A stretch of DNA of 53,714 bases. Source: an uncultured Chromatiaceae bacterium. GTDB taxonomy: Bacteria; Pseudomonadota; Gammaproteobacteria; Enterobacterales; Alteromonadaceae. The stretch spans positions 1-53,714 of the forward strand of contig CAMLRA010000011.1 of assembly GCA_946482325.1 (NCBI GenBank), in the 5' to 3' direction. The position numbers and the translations under genes are program-made. This document shows, one piece after another, positions 41,637 through 49,479 of this stretch (position 1 is its first letter; the number at the start of each line of letters is the position of its first letter). Below the pieces are notes generated by a model that saw nothing but the letters and a program-made list of their open reading frames with translations, made no database searches and was not told the origin of the DNA.

Positions 41637-41960
41637 ATGGCTTTTATGGATCTGGAACAAGCGGCCGCGCAATTGGCTGAATTAGGACATAACACCCGGC
41701 TGGCGATTTTCCGTATCCTGGTGCGCGCCGGGCAGAGCGGCATCAGTGTCGGCGAGATCCAACAACAACTAAATATCCCGGGTTCGACTTTGTCGCACCA
41801 TTTAAGCCGGATGAGCAAAGTCGGCCTGATGCAACAAACCCGCGACGGCCGCACTTTATGGTGCCGGTTAGACTTTGCCGCGATGAACCAGCTGCTGGGA
41901 TTTTTAATGGCGGAATGTTGTAGCGCAGAGCCCGCGTCTGCAGGTTCGGGCTGTGGTTAG
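41637..41960 (+). CDS. Second ArsR-family regulator, divergent from glutathione synthetase
   Basis: A 107-residue winged-helix repressor: ELGHNTRLAIFRILVRAG, SVGEIQQQLNIPGSTLSHHL (recognition helix) and LMQQTRDGRTLWCRL. It lacks the classic CxC helix of ArsR1 but has a cysteine-rich end (ECCS, then SGCG), so a metalloid or thiol-stress inducer could bind there. The start at 41637 or the in-frame ATG at 41646 is possible; neither has a strong ribosome site. Three operator copies lie just upstream, shared with the glutathione synthetase gene, which is therefore its likely target. Confidence 0.9.
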   Translation: MAFMDLEQAAAQLAELGHNTRLAIFRILVRAGQSGISVGEIQQQLNIPGSTLSHHLSRMSKVGLMQQTRDGRTLWCRLDFAAMNQLLGFLMAECCSAEPASAGSGCG

Positions 41961-41971
41961 TCAGGCTGAGA

Positions 41972-42307
41972 TCAGGCGACCGGTCCTCTTGGCTGATTGG
42001 GCGTCTGTGTGGTCGATGATGTGGCAGCGGATTGGGTCTCGATAGTCACCCCCGGTACTTTAATCTGAAAGCGGGTGGCCCCTATTGCGCCCAGAGCCAT
42101 TAGCAGTAAGGCAGCGCCGAGAATATACGACAACTGTTGTTTGTCAGCGGGTGCGAATACCAGCACTAATGCGGCGATGATAAGAAACACACAGGAAGCG
42201 CCAATCAACAGCCTTTTGGTTTTTTCCCGCTCGATCATCACCTGACCTAAAATGTTGACGCCGGCGCCGGACGCGCCCCCCTGAAACTCACCGTCCTTGA
42301 TATCCAT
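41972..42307 (-). CDS. Two-helix membrane protein of unknown function
   Basis: A 111-residue protein: a short polar N-terminus rich in Gly (DGEFQGGASGAGVNILGQVM), two membrane helices (about 33-52 and 61-79) with a short FAPADKQQL loop, and a C-terminal tail with FQIKVPGVTIETQSA then a Ser/Thr/Pro-rich end. No family is recognised. The ribosome site GAAGGAG is 8 bases before the ATG. It lies between the second ArsR gene and glutathione reductase; a link to either is not evident. Confidence 0.7.
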   Translation of the reverse strand: MDIKDGEFQGGASGAGVNILGQVMIEREKTKRLLIGASCVFLIIAALVLVFAPADKQQLSYILGAALLLMALGAIGATRFQIKVPGVTIETQSAATSSTTQTPNQPRGPVA

Positions 42308-42438
42308 AATTGTGCTCCTTCAGTTTGTGTTGAGCGCCAGCCGGCTTTCGCTTTAAAGCTGGCTTTTTAAAGCCGCCTTTTGAAAGCTAGCTGGCATTGG
42401 CAGAACTGCAACCTGATTTGGGCACAGATGTTGATTGA

Positions 42439-43788
42439 TCAACGCATCGTGACAAACTCTTCGGCCGACGTCGGGTGAATCGCCACACAGTTATCAAAAT
42501 CAGCTTTGGTCGCGCCCATTTTGATTGCAACCGCAAAACCTTGCAGCATCTCGTCAGCGGCGTAACCAATCACGTGCAGACCCACAATTTTTTGCTCGGG
42601 GCCTCGGCATACCAGCTTCATCCGCGTGGGTTCGCGGTGCGACGTTAATGCGCGGTACATCGCAGTAAATTCACTGTTGTAGACCTTAACCGCTGCATCG
42701 CCGAATTCGGCGCGTGCTTCGGCTTCGGTTTTGCCAATAGTGCCTATCGGCGGGTGAGAGAACACGACTGTCGGCACTAAGTCGTAGTTCAGATGCTCGT
42801 CGGTTTTGCCGTTAAACAAGCGCTCTGACAAACGCCGGCCTGCGGCCACAGCGACCGGCGTCAGTGCGAGGCGGCCTGTGTTATCGCCGATGGCATAAAT
42901 ACCCGGCACATTGGTGTTTTGGTATTTGTCGGTCGGAATAAATCCCTGCGCGTCTGTCTCTACACCGGCAGCTGCCAGATTCAGATTTTGCGTGTTTGGC
43001 GTACGGCCAATGGCCCAAATCAGGCAATCGACCTGTAAGGCATGGCCGGTATTTAACTTAAGCATTAAAGAACCATCCGCTTCGCGGCTGACGGCGGTCA
43101 CTTCAGTATGTGAGTGCACCTGAATGCCATTGTGCTGCATCAGCTGGTGCAAAGTGTCTGATAACATGGCGTCAAAGCTACGCAGTGCTTTGTCGTGGCG
43201 CACCAGCAAATGCGTTTCGCTGCCAAGCGCCTGCAACACCCCGGCAATTTCTACTGCAATATAACCAGCACCGACGACTGCCACGCGTTTCGGGCAATGG
43301 TCCAGCGCGAAAAATCCGTCGCTGTCGATGCCGAGTTCAGCGCCCGGAATGGCCGGCCAGGCCGGGACGCCGCCGGTCGCGATACTGATATGGTCGGCGC
43401 TGTAACGCTCGCCGTCGACTTCAATGGTATGGGCGTCGACAAAACGGGCGAAACCTTTGATCACTGTGACCTGATTTTTGCCAAGTACCCGCTCGTAAGA
43501 ACCGTGAATACGGGCGATATAAGCTTCGCGGCTTTGTACCAACTTGCCCCAGTCGAGTGCAGGTGCCTGGACATCGTAGCCATAATCCGGCGCCAGTTTC
43601 AGCGCATCGGCGATTTGTCCGGCAAACCACATGGCTTTTTTCGGCACGCAACCGACATTGACACAAGTGCCGCCGAGGGCTTTGGCTTCCACAATTGCGC
43701 AGTTTTTGCCGTAATTGGCAGCTCTGTTGGCACTGGCGATACCGCCGCTGCCGCCACCGATGGCGATGTAATCAAAATGTCGGGTCAT
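42439..43788 (-). CDS. gor: Glutathione-disulfide reductase
   Basis: A 449-residue FAD-dependent pyridine-nucleotide disulfide reductase. FAD motif [14 protein letters not shown], redox-active disulfide [13 protein letters not shown] (the GR-type C-x4-C), NADPH domain [17 protein letters not shown], and dimer domain with the active-site His-Glu pair ([14 protein letters not shown]) are all complete. The length equals E. coli Gor (450). It reduces GSSG to GSH with NADPH. The start [10 protein letters not shown] at 43788 is preferred over the frame extending to 43878. It sits beside the glutathione synthetase and ars genes, which makes a thiol-supply role in arsenic defence plausible. Confidence 0.96.
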   Translation of the reverse strand: MTRHFDYIAIGGGSGGIASANRAANYGKNCAIVEAKALGGTCVNVGCVPKKAMWFAGQIADALKLAPDYGYDVQAPALDWGKLVQSREAYIARIHGSYERVLGKNQVTVIKGFARFVDAHTIEVDGERYSADHISIATGGVPAWPAIPGAELGIDSDGFFALDHCPKRVAVVGAGYIAVEIAGVLQALGSETHLLVRHDKALRSFDAMLSDTLHQLMQHNGIQVHSHTEVTAVSREADGSLMLKLNTGHALQVDCLIWAIGRTPNTQNLNLAAAGVETDAQGFIPTDKYQNTNVPGIYAIGDNTGRLALTPVAVAAGRRLSERLFNGKTDEHLNYDLVPTVVFSHPPIGTIGKTEAEARAEFGDAAVKVYNSEFTAMYRALTSHREPTRMKLVCRGPEQKIVGLHVIGYAADEMLQGFAVAIKMGATKADFDNCVAIHPTSAEEFVTMR

Positions 43789-44176
43789 AGCAGTACCAAG
43801 AATACCAAAATATGCTTGAGTTATATGGATTTCGCAGCCAGAAAACAAGGGGCCTGTGGTGTTTGCGGGTTTTGACATTGTTTATTTAGTTGCTGGTTAT
43901 CCTGCGGTATTTCCGGTCCTTTGTGTTAAAAATCAATGGAATGTTTTCAGTCTTGGTGGATTCGCTGGAAAAATAGCTGAGATTGTACCGCCTTAGCCAA
44001 AAAACTTTGTTTGACGAATGGCTGGCCAGCCGTTAAAAAGTCGGCCTTTGCGCAGCTGCTTTCCAGCTGTTTATGTTTGACCGGCTTGATGGCGCGGGTC
44101 ACGGCAGCAGGCCGGATTTTAGCCGCCAAAGTCCCTGACAGACCTTTGAGTCTGCCTTCCAGAGGAACCGCAGTCG
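43789..44176. other. 388-base intergenic region before dedA
   Basis: No credible gene is seen. It contains a perfect 12-base palindrome (GGCTGGCCAGCC, 44020-44031) and short unremarkable ORFs. The region should hold the divergent promoters for gor and dedA, but no clear -35/-10 pair was recognised. Confidence 0.4.
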
Positions 44177-44830
44177 ATGCAAGAAATGCTCATGGCGATC
44201 TGGCACCAGAATTTTGATCAGCTCATCCAGTTGGGGAAAGTGGATTTGCTGATTTGGTGTTTATTACTGATTTTGTTTTTCGAATCAGCTTTTGTATTTT
44301 TGCCGCTGCCGGGTGACAGTCTGGTGCTGATGGCCGGTGGCCTGATGGCTGCCAATGTCATTGAGCCGGAGGTGGTGTATTTATATATGCCGCTGGCGGC
44401 GGGGCTTGGCAGCTTGCTGGCGTATTGGCAGGGTTATGCGTTGGCTCATACGCGATTTATGCACCATATCGGGCGCATCGTACCCGACAACAGCTTGCCG
44501 CGCGCGACGTCGCTGTTGGAGCGCCATGGCTTGCTGGCGATGTTCTCATCGCGTTTTATTCCGTTTGTGCGGGTGCTGACGCCGATGATGATGGGTATGA
44601 CCCGACTGACTTTTTTGCATGTCACCATGATTAGTCTGGTCAGTGCCTGGTGCTGGACTTTTGTGTTAAGCCTTGCCAGTGAGACGCTGATGAAACTGCC
44701 GTTTCTGATGCAATACCATCAGTTGCTGGGTAAAGGTCTGGTGCTGGTATCGCTGGGGCTTTTTGTACTGGCGATATTGGCCATTGTGTACCGGCTGATG
44801 CGCAGACCGGCTGCACCGGCCGGTGAGTGA
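44177..44830 (+). CDS. DedA-family membrane protein
   Basis: A 217-residue inner-membrane protein of the DedA/VTT family: early VFLPLPGDSLVLMAGGL (with the reentrant helix Pro/Gly-rich signature), a long helix pair, and the conserved FSSRFIPFVRVLTPMMMG, where the Arg residues are typical of active DedA proteins. These proteins are now thought to flip undecaprenyl phosphate or phospholipids and support membrane-potential homeostasis. The start at 44177 is the first of several in-frame ATGs and follows an AGAGGAA site. It is convergent with the DUF1801 gene. Confidence 0.9.
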   Translation: MQEMLMAIWHQNFDQLIQLGKVDLLIWCLLLILFFESAFVFLPLPGDSLVLMAGGLMAANVIEPEVVYLYMPLAAGLGSLLAYWQGYALAHTRFMHHIGRIVPDNSLPRATSLLERHGLLAMFSSRFIPFVRVLTPMMMGMTRLTFLHVTMISLVSAWCWTFVLSLASETLMKLPFLMQYHQLLGKGLVLVSLGLFVLAILAIVYRLMRRPAAPAGE

Positions 44831-44856
44831 ACTCAGACGACACTGGTAGCGGGAGC

Positions 44857-45300
44857 TCAGTTGTCGTGAGCTGGCGCTTCGCTGACGCTATGCCGTTGCC
44901 GCATCGCTGCAACGGCGCCATGCAGTAATTGCTCCAGCACCTGTAGGTCGATATCGCTGAGTCTGCGCACTGACAAACAGGCTTTGCCCATTTTATGTTT
45001 ACCGAGGCGCGCCAGCAGCTGTTGCTGCTGCGCATCTTCGGCCAGTAAATAAATACTGATGTCGGTTTTGCGGCTGGAAAACCCAATCACGCACATATCG
45101 CCTTCGCGGCCGCTATCGTAGCGGTAATGATACTGATCAAAACCAACAATACTGCCGCCCCACATGGTGGCTGCACAGCCGGTGATGTCCTGCATCATGA
45201 TCTGTAATTGCTCACAATCCGCCCGGCGCTGCGGATCTGTGATCGCTGCCAGATAGTCTGAGACCGGAACTGTGGTGGCAATGGTTTTATTGGCTGACAT
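44857..45300 (-). CDS. DUF1801 domain protein
   Basis: A 147-residue soluble protein of the DUF1801/YdhG-like family: DPQRRADCEQLQIMMQDITG, the conserved MWGGSIVGFDQYHYRYDSGR (W-G-x-x-I-x-G-F) and VIGFSSRKTDISIYLL, then a C-terminal KACLSVRRLSDIDL. The fold is small alpha/beta with unknown biochemical role. The start is the ATG at 45300. It is divergent from the rmuC gene, with 140 bases between, so the LexA-type site lies between both. Confidence 0.88.
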   Translation of the reverse strand: MSANKTIATTVPVSDYLAAITDPQRRADCEQLQIMMQDITGCAATMWGGSIVGFDQYHYRYDSGREGDMCVIGFSSRKTDISIYLLAEDAQQQQLLARLGKHKMGKACLSVRRLSDIDLQVLEQLLHGAVAAMRQRHSVSEAPAHDN

Positions 45301-45392
45301 CAAAGCATCTCACAGAACTTTTCCAATTAAACCAGACTAGCCGATTTCAGCCGGAGCTCCAACCGGCACAGGCGCGACAATGGCTCAAAAAA

Positions 45393-45408
45393 CTGTATAG
45401 TAATACAG
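45393..45408 (+). promoter_or_regulatory. LexA (SOS) box upstream of rmuC
   Basis: CTGTATAGTAATACAG matches CTGT-N8-ACAG with symmetric AT/AT interior, the gammaproteobacterial LexA operator. It ends 32 bases before the rmuC ATG and covers a candidate -10 (TATAGT, 45396-45401). SOS control of rmuC is inferred. Confidence 0.75.
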
Positions 45409-45440
45409 TGGTAGGGCTAAGCCGTTGAAACGGAGGCAGA

Positions 45441-46793
45441 ATGAACGACTTTACTGATGTCAGGCTTTGGCTGGCGCTTGTTTTAGCGCTGGTATGCGTG
45501 GGTGCATTAGCGGCCTGGTGGCGGCAGCAACAGGCGAATCGGGTGCTGAGCGAGCAGTTCATCCGGCAGCAGGCACAGCTGGAGCATCAGCAAAGTTTGC
45601 TGAATGACCATCGCATGCAGCTGCAGCAAAGCCAGGATGAAGTGCGCCAGCAGCAGCAAGACTATTTACGTCTGAAAGAAAAACACGACCGGTTGCAGGT
45701 GCTGCTGAGCGAAAAACAAAGCCAGTACCAACAGCAGTTGGCGTTATTGCAGGACAGTAAACTGCAGTTAAAACAAGAATTTGAGAACCTCGCCAATCAG
45801 ATTTTGCAGCAAAAAGGCGAACAGTTTGCCCGCCAGAGTCAACAAAGCCTGCTGCAGCTGTTACATCCGTTACAGGCCGATATGAAAGGCTTTCGCGACA
45901 AGGTTGAAGCCATTCACACCGAAGATTTAAAACAGCGCAGTGAGCTGAAAACCGAACTGCTGCATCTGCAAAAACTCAATACCGCTATCACCGACCAGGC
46001 TGCGCGTTTAACCAGTGCGCTGCAGGGCCAGAAGAAGCTGCAGGGCAACTGGGGCGAGCTGATGCTGGAAAATGTGCTGGAAAATTCCGGTCTGCGGCCC
46101 GGCGTCGATTACCGGCGTGAAGTCAGTTTTCAAACCGAACAGGGCCGGCGCCGGCCCGACGTGATTGTTGACCTGCCCCAACAAAAGCATCTGGTGATTG
46201 ATGCAAAAACTTCATTGCTGGCCTATACCCGTTATGTCAACGCCGAACAGGATTTGGAACGGGCTGAAGCGTTAAAAGCCCATTGTCAGGCGGTCAGTGA
46301 TCGAATTGCCGAGCTCGCCGATAAAAGCTACTACCAGCTCGACGGGCTGAATTCACCGGAAGTGGTGTTTATGTTTATTCCGATTGAGTCGGCCTATGTC
46401 GAAGCGTTAAAACATGACCCTTTGTTGTACCAAAAAGCGCTGGAACGCAATGTGCTGGTGGCGACGCCAACAACTCTCCTGACCAGCCTGAATATTGTGC
46501 GGCAGCTATGGCGTTTTGAGCAACAGAACCAGCACAGTGCTGAACTGGCACAGCGTGCTGAACGTTTTTACGCCAAGCTGGCGGCCTTTTTAGAATCCAT
46601 GCAGGGCGTCGGTAAACAGCTCGACAAGGCACGGGAAAGTTATGATAAGGCATTAGCGCAACTTTATAGCGGCAAAGGTAATCTGATAAAACAGGCAGCA
46701 GAATTTAAGGAGCTCGGTGTGGCGGTGAAGCAGGAACTGGACCAGCAGCTGGTAGAAAAAGCCCGGCTTGAACTGTCGGCGGACGCACAATGA
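45441..46793 (+). CDS. rmuC: DNA recombination protein RmuC
   Basis: A 450-residue protein: an N-terminal membrane helix (about 9-27), a long coiled coil (about 30-190) and a PD-(D/E)XK-type nuclease core (GNWGELMLENVLENSGLRPG, RPDVIVDLPQQKHLVIDAKT, with the D...DAK metal residues). RmuC limits genome rearrangement at inverted repeats in E. coli. The start follows GGAGG. A LexA box precedes it, and its stop overlaps the next gene's start (ATGA). Confidence 0.95.
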   Translation: MNDFTDVRLWLALVLALVCVGALAAWWRQQQANRVLSEQFIRQQAQLEHQQSLLNDHRMQLQQSQDEVRQQQQDYLRLKEKHDRLQVLLSEKQSQYQQQLALLQDSKLQLKQEFENLANQILQQKGEQFARQSQQSLLQLLHPLQADMKGFRDKVEAIHTEDLKQRSELKTELLHLQKLNTAITDQAARLTSALQGQKKLQGNWGELMLENVLENSGLRPGVDYRREVSFQTEQGRRRPDVIVDLPQQKHLVIDAKTSLLAYTRYVNAEQDLERAEALKAHCQAVSDRIAELADKSYYQLDGLNSPEVVFMFIPIESAYVEALKHDPLLYQKALERNVLVATPTTLLTSLNIVRQLWRFEQQNQHSAELAQRAERFYAKLAAFLESMQGVGKQLDKARESYDKALAQLYSGKGNLIKQAAEFKELGVAVKQELDQQLVEKARLELSADAQ

Positions 46794-47602
46794 GGCCTGC
46801 AAGCTGGGGGATGTTGTGGTGCTGCCTGGCTTTTGGCGGCGTTGTGACGGCTGAAGAGCTGTTGCCCGCCAAAGCGGCAACGCCAGAGCCTGCGCCTTGC
46901 CATCTGGTTGCGCACCTCAATGAATCGAAAGAACTGACCGCTGCCGCCGGCCTGCAATTGCCACGCTGGTACGATTTACACCACCGCTTGCTGAAATTAT
47001 TAACTGACAAAGCCGGTTGCAGCCTCGAAGTGGTTGGGAGTCCCTGGCCACGCAGCCTGGCTTTGCTGCGCGATGGTAAAATCGACCTGATGCTGACGAT
47101 GTCTTACACCATTGAACGCGAGCAGTATGCTGATTTTATCGGCCCGCATTATTTGGAAGAAACTGTACTGGTGCTGGATAAACAATATTTGTCAAAGGTC
47201 AAAAAGCTCAGTGATATCCTGCTGTTACCTGGCGCCGTCGGCGTGCTGCGTGACGCCTGGTATGGCGACGAATTTGCGCGGGTAAGTTTAGAGACCGAGT
47301 TTCAGCCTTTCCTGCAATATGCCAACAGTCTGACGCAAAAACTGAACTTACTGCAAAAAGAGCGGGTAGTCGGCATGCTGGAAGACAAAACCCAGTATCT
47401 GGAATGGAGTCGCACTTATCCCGACTTAGCTGCACGTTACAAAATCGCCTTCCGCTTAAACAGTAATCCGGTGTATATAGTCGCCAGTCGCAAAGGCGTG
47501 CCTTTTGCGGTGCGGGAACGGCTCAGACATGCCTGGTATCAGGTGTATGGCGGGCCCGAGCACCGGGCTATTTTAAACGAATTTGGCTGGGTACTGGAGT
47601 AA
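46790..47602 (+). CDS. Periplasmic solute-binding protein (SBP_bac_3 type)
   Basis: A 270-residue secreted protein: signal peptide about 1-21 (AFGGVVTA/EE), then a bilobal family-3 binding fold with VVGSPWPRSLALLRDGKIDL and MLTMSYTIEREQYADFIGPH. No transporter genes are nearby, so it may sense or scavenge rather than feed an ABC importer. It starts inside the rmuC stop (ATGA overlap), so it is translationally coupled to rmuC. The ligand is unknown. It is distantly similar in type to the protein at 20494-21222. Confidence 0.85.
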   Translation: MRPASWGMLWCCLAFGGVVTAEELLPAKAATPEPAPCHLVAHLNESKELTAAAGLQLPRWYDLHHRLLKLLTDKAGCSLEVVGSPWPRSLALLRDGKIDLMLTMSYTIEREQYADFIGPHYLEETVLVLDKQYLSKVKKLSDILLLPGAVGVLRDAWYGDEFARVSLETEFQPFLQYANSLTQKLNLLQKERVVGMLEDKTQYLEWSRTYPDLAARYKIAFRLNSNPVYIVASRKGVPFAVRERLRHAWYQVYGGPEHRAILNEFGWVLE

Positions 47603-47621
47603 GTCCTAAGGCAGGTGCGAG

Positions 47622-48125
47622 ATGACTCACCATAGCAGTGTGACCGAATTGCGCCGGGTGATTTGGGTCGGCGGCGCGCTGGACAAATACACCGGGCTGG
47701 TGCGCCAGCATGTCTTGCCGGGCCAGCATTATTTTCAATGGTTTGAATCCCGCGCGCTTTGCCGCTTTTTGCAGCAACACGCCGGTCAGCCGGTGTTGGT
47801 GATTGCGCACAGTTACGGCGCCAGCACTGCAGCCCGGGTGATTGCCAGTGGTTATCGTGTCGACGAATTAGTGACTATAGACCCCGTCAGCTGGCGCAAA
47901 CCTAATGGCGAGATGCTGCGCAAACACTGCCGGCATTGGCGCAATTACCTGGCCGGCGACACTTCGGTCAACTTCGCCAATCTGGTCGCCCGCTGCGGCG
48001 GCTGGTGGCAACACTGGCCACAGCTCCACGCTCACCAACATCTGGTGCTGAACGCTGATCATGCGCTGATTGTGGATGCTGTGTTGCAGTCCTGGCGGCA
48101 AGGCGCTGCCCTGCGCGTGGCTTGA
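47622..48125 (+). CDS. Small alpha/beta-hydrolase-fold protein
   Basis: A 167-residue protein with a partial alpha/beta-hydrolase pattern: nucleophile elbow VLVIAHSYGASTAARVI (A-x-S-x-G instead of G-x-S-x-G), Asp in ELVTIDPVSW and a C-terminal His in LNADHALIVD. That gives a plausible catalytic triad in a minimal core lacking the usual lid; the closest by eye are small lipase/esterase-like proteins. Substrate unknown. The ATG at 47622 follows AGGTGCGAG. It ends just before a palindromic repeat element. Confidence 0.65.
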   Translation: MTHHSSVTELRRVIWVGGALDKYTGLVRQHVLPGQHYFQWFESRALCRFLQQHAGQPVLVIAHSYGASTAARVIASGYRVDELVTIDPVSWRKPNGEMLRKHCRHWRNYLAGDTSVNFANLVARCGGWWQHWPQLHAHQHLVLNADHALIVDAVLQSWRQGAALRVA

Positions 48126-48129
48126 TTTA

Positions 48130-48236
48130 TTTGCCCTGCGGGCGGCGGTTTCTTAGTAATCGTTATTTCCTTTGCTAGGCGGACTCGCCGCAAAGGAAAT
48201 AATGAAAAATCAACCAATAGCTTCCCACAGGGCAAA
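48130..48236. repeat. Nested inverted-repeat (REP/MITE-like) element
   Basis: TTTGCCCTG (48130-48138) pairs with 48228-48236, and a 12-base inner arm TTATTTCCTTTG (48163-48174) pairs exactly with 48191-48202 around a GGCG-GACT-CGCC hairpin. Over their roughly 45 bases the two arms remain partly similar. The 18 bases 48130-48147 recur exactly, in inverted orientation, at 19318-19335. No target duplication is evident. It starts 4 bases after the preceding stop codon. Confidence 0.7.
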
Positions 48237-48347
48237 AAACAACAACGATCTATTGCAACAGACTGTTGTAACAAAGCGGACTTGCAAAAACAGAGTTCGC
48301 TGCCGCACTATCGGGCATTATTTCGATACCGCAAAACAGGAATATCG

Positions 48348-49232
48348 ATGCAAAATCTCCTGCAACACCCGCAGTTTGCTGGCAGCTGGCGCATGCTGGT
48401 GGCGATGCTGCTGTCCGGCACTATTGGCCTATTTGTTGTGGAAAGTGGTCAGGATACGGCGACTGTGGTGTTTTACCGCTGTTTGCTCGGCGGGGCGGCG
48501 CTACTGGCTTATCTGAGCTGGCAGCGCGGCTGGCAAAAATTATCTGCAAAGCAAAGCGGTTATTTGCTGGCTGGCGGCCTCGCGCTGGTGGCGAACTGGT
48601 TTTGTCTGTTTGGTGCCTACAAACTGAGCTCGATTTCGATTGCTACTCTGGTGTATCACACCCAGCCGTTTTTCCTGTTATTGCTGACCGCTTTTGGCAC
48701 TAAACAATGGCCACCGGCCGCGAAGTGGGGGTGGCTGGCGCTGGCTTTTGTTGGTGTGGCTGGGACCACTGGCCTTGGGCAGGACCAGCACAATCCGCTG
48801 CTGTGGCAAGGTGTTGGCCTCGCCGCCGTTGCCGCTTGTTTGTATGCAGTGGCGACGCTGACCACACGAAAGCTTACCGGGGTGGCGCCGGCGCAAATTG
48901 CCGGTTTGCAAATGGTGCTGGGTGTGCTTTTGATGTTACCGCTGGAGAAAACTTCGCTGCTGCTGATGCCGGCGCTCAGTGTCGGCGCTTTGCTGACACT
49001 CGGACTGGTGCATACCGGGCTGATGTACAACCTGATGTATAGCGCCTTTCAGCGCCTGCCGGTCACCAGTATCGCTTTTTTGTCCTTCATCTATCCGCTG
49101 TTAACCGTACTGATTGACTTCTGGTACTACGACCTGACGTTAAGCTGGAGCCAATACGGCGGTATGGTACTGATTGTGCTGGCACTAGTTGCCCATCAGC
49201 GGAACTGGCTCGTGCGTCCCCGTCATCATTGA
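48348..49232 (+). CDS. EamA/DMT-family transporter
   Basis: A 294-residue transporter with ten hydrophobic segments in two EamA repeats: GTIGLFVVESGQDTATVVFY, early FYRCLLGG, and in the second half GLVHTGLMYNLMYSAFQRLP and FIYPLLTVLIDFWYY. These are typical of drug/metabolite exporters. The start at 48348 has AGGAA just upstream; the frame to 48282 adds an unlikely leader. The substrate is unknown. It is flanked by palindromic elements on both sides. Confidence 0.9.
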   Translation: MQNLLQHPQFAGSWRMLVAMLLSGTIGLFVVESGQDTATVVFYRCLLGGAALLAYLSWQRGWQKLSAKQSGYLLAGGLALVANWFCLFGAYKLSSISIATLVYHTQPFFLLLLTAFGTKQWPPAAKWGWLALAFVGVAGTTGLGQDQHNPLLWQGVGLAAVAACLYAVATLTTRKLTGVAPAQIAGLQMVLGVLLMLPLEKTSLLLMPALSVGALLTLGLVHTGLMYNLMYSAFQRLPVTSIAFLSFIYPLLTVLIDFWYYDLTLSWSQYGGMVLIVLALVAHQRNWLVRPRHH

Positions 49233-49345
49233 AGCCGCGGGGGTGTTGGCCGCCTTCGCTCGCTCAATCATATAGACAGATATGCTCATTCCCCGGGCTG
49301 GCGCTCCAGCTCGCTCAGTTGCCGCTTACCCGCAGCTTCAATGAT
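49225..49345. repeat. 121-base palindromic intergenic element
   Basis: ATCATTGAAGCCGCGGG (49225-49241) and CCCGCAGCTTCAATGAT (49329-49345) are inverted copies with one mismatch over 17 bases. Inside are further partial inverted segments around an ATAT...ATAT core (49270-49286). It begins at the EamA stop codon and ends well before the peptidase gene. It may be a non-autonomous element or a complex terminator. Confidence 0.6.
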
Positions 49346-49479
49346 TTAGGGGATATGATTTAGCAGACTTTGGCGGCGAAACCCGCCTGCTGCGCGCTCA
49401 GTCGCGCCGCCCTGCATTTGTCTGCTGTGAAAATTTTGTTATCCTCGCAGCCTGAATACAAAAGCAAAGGGGAGCTTTG

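Noticed and set aside
44020..44031. GGCTGGCCAGCC palindrome in the gor-dedA gap
   Set aside because: It is a lone 12-base GC palindrome with no second copy or promoter context; chance is likely.
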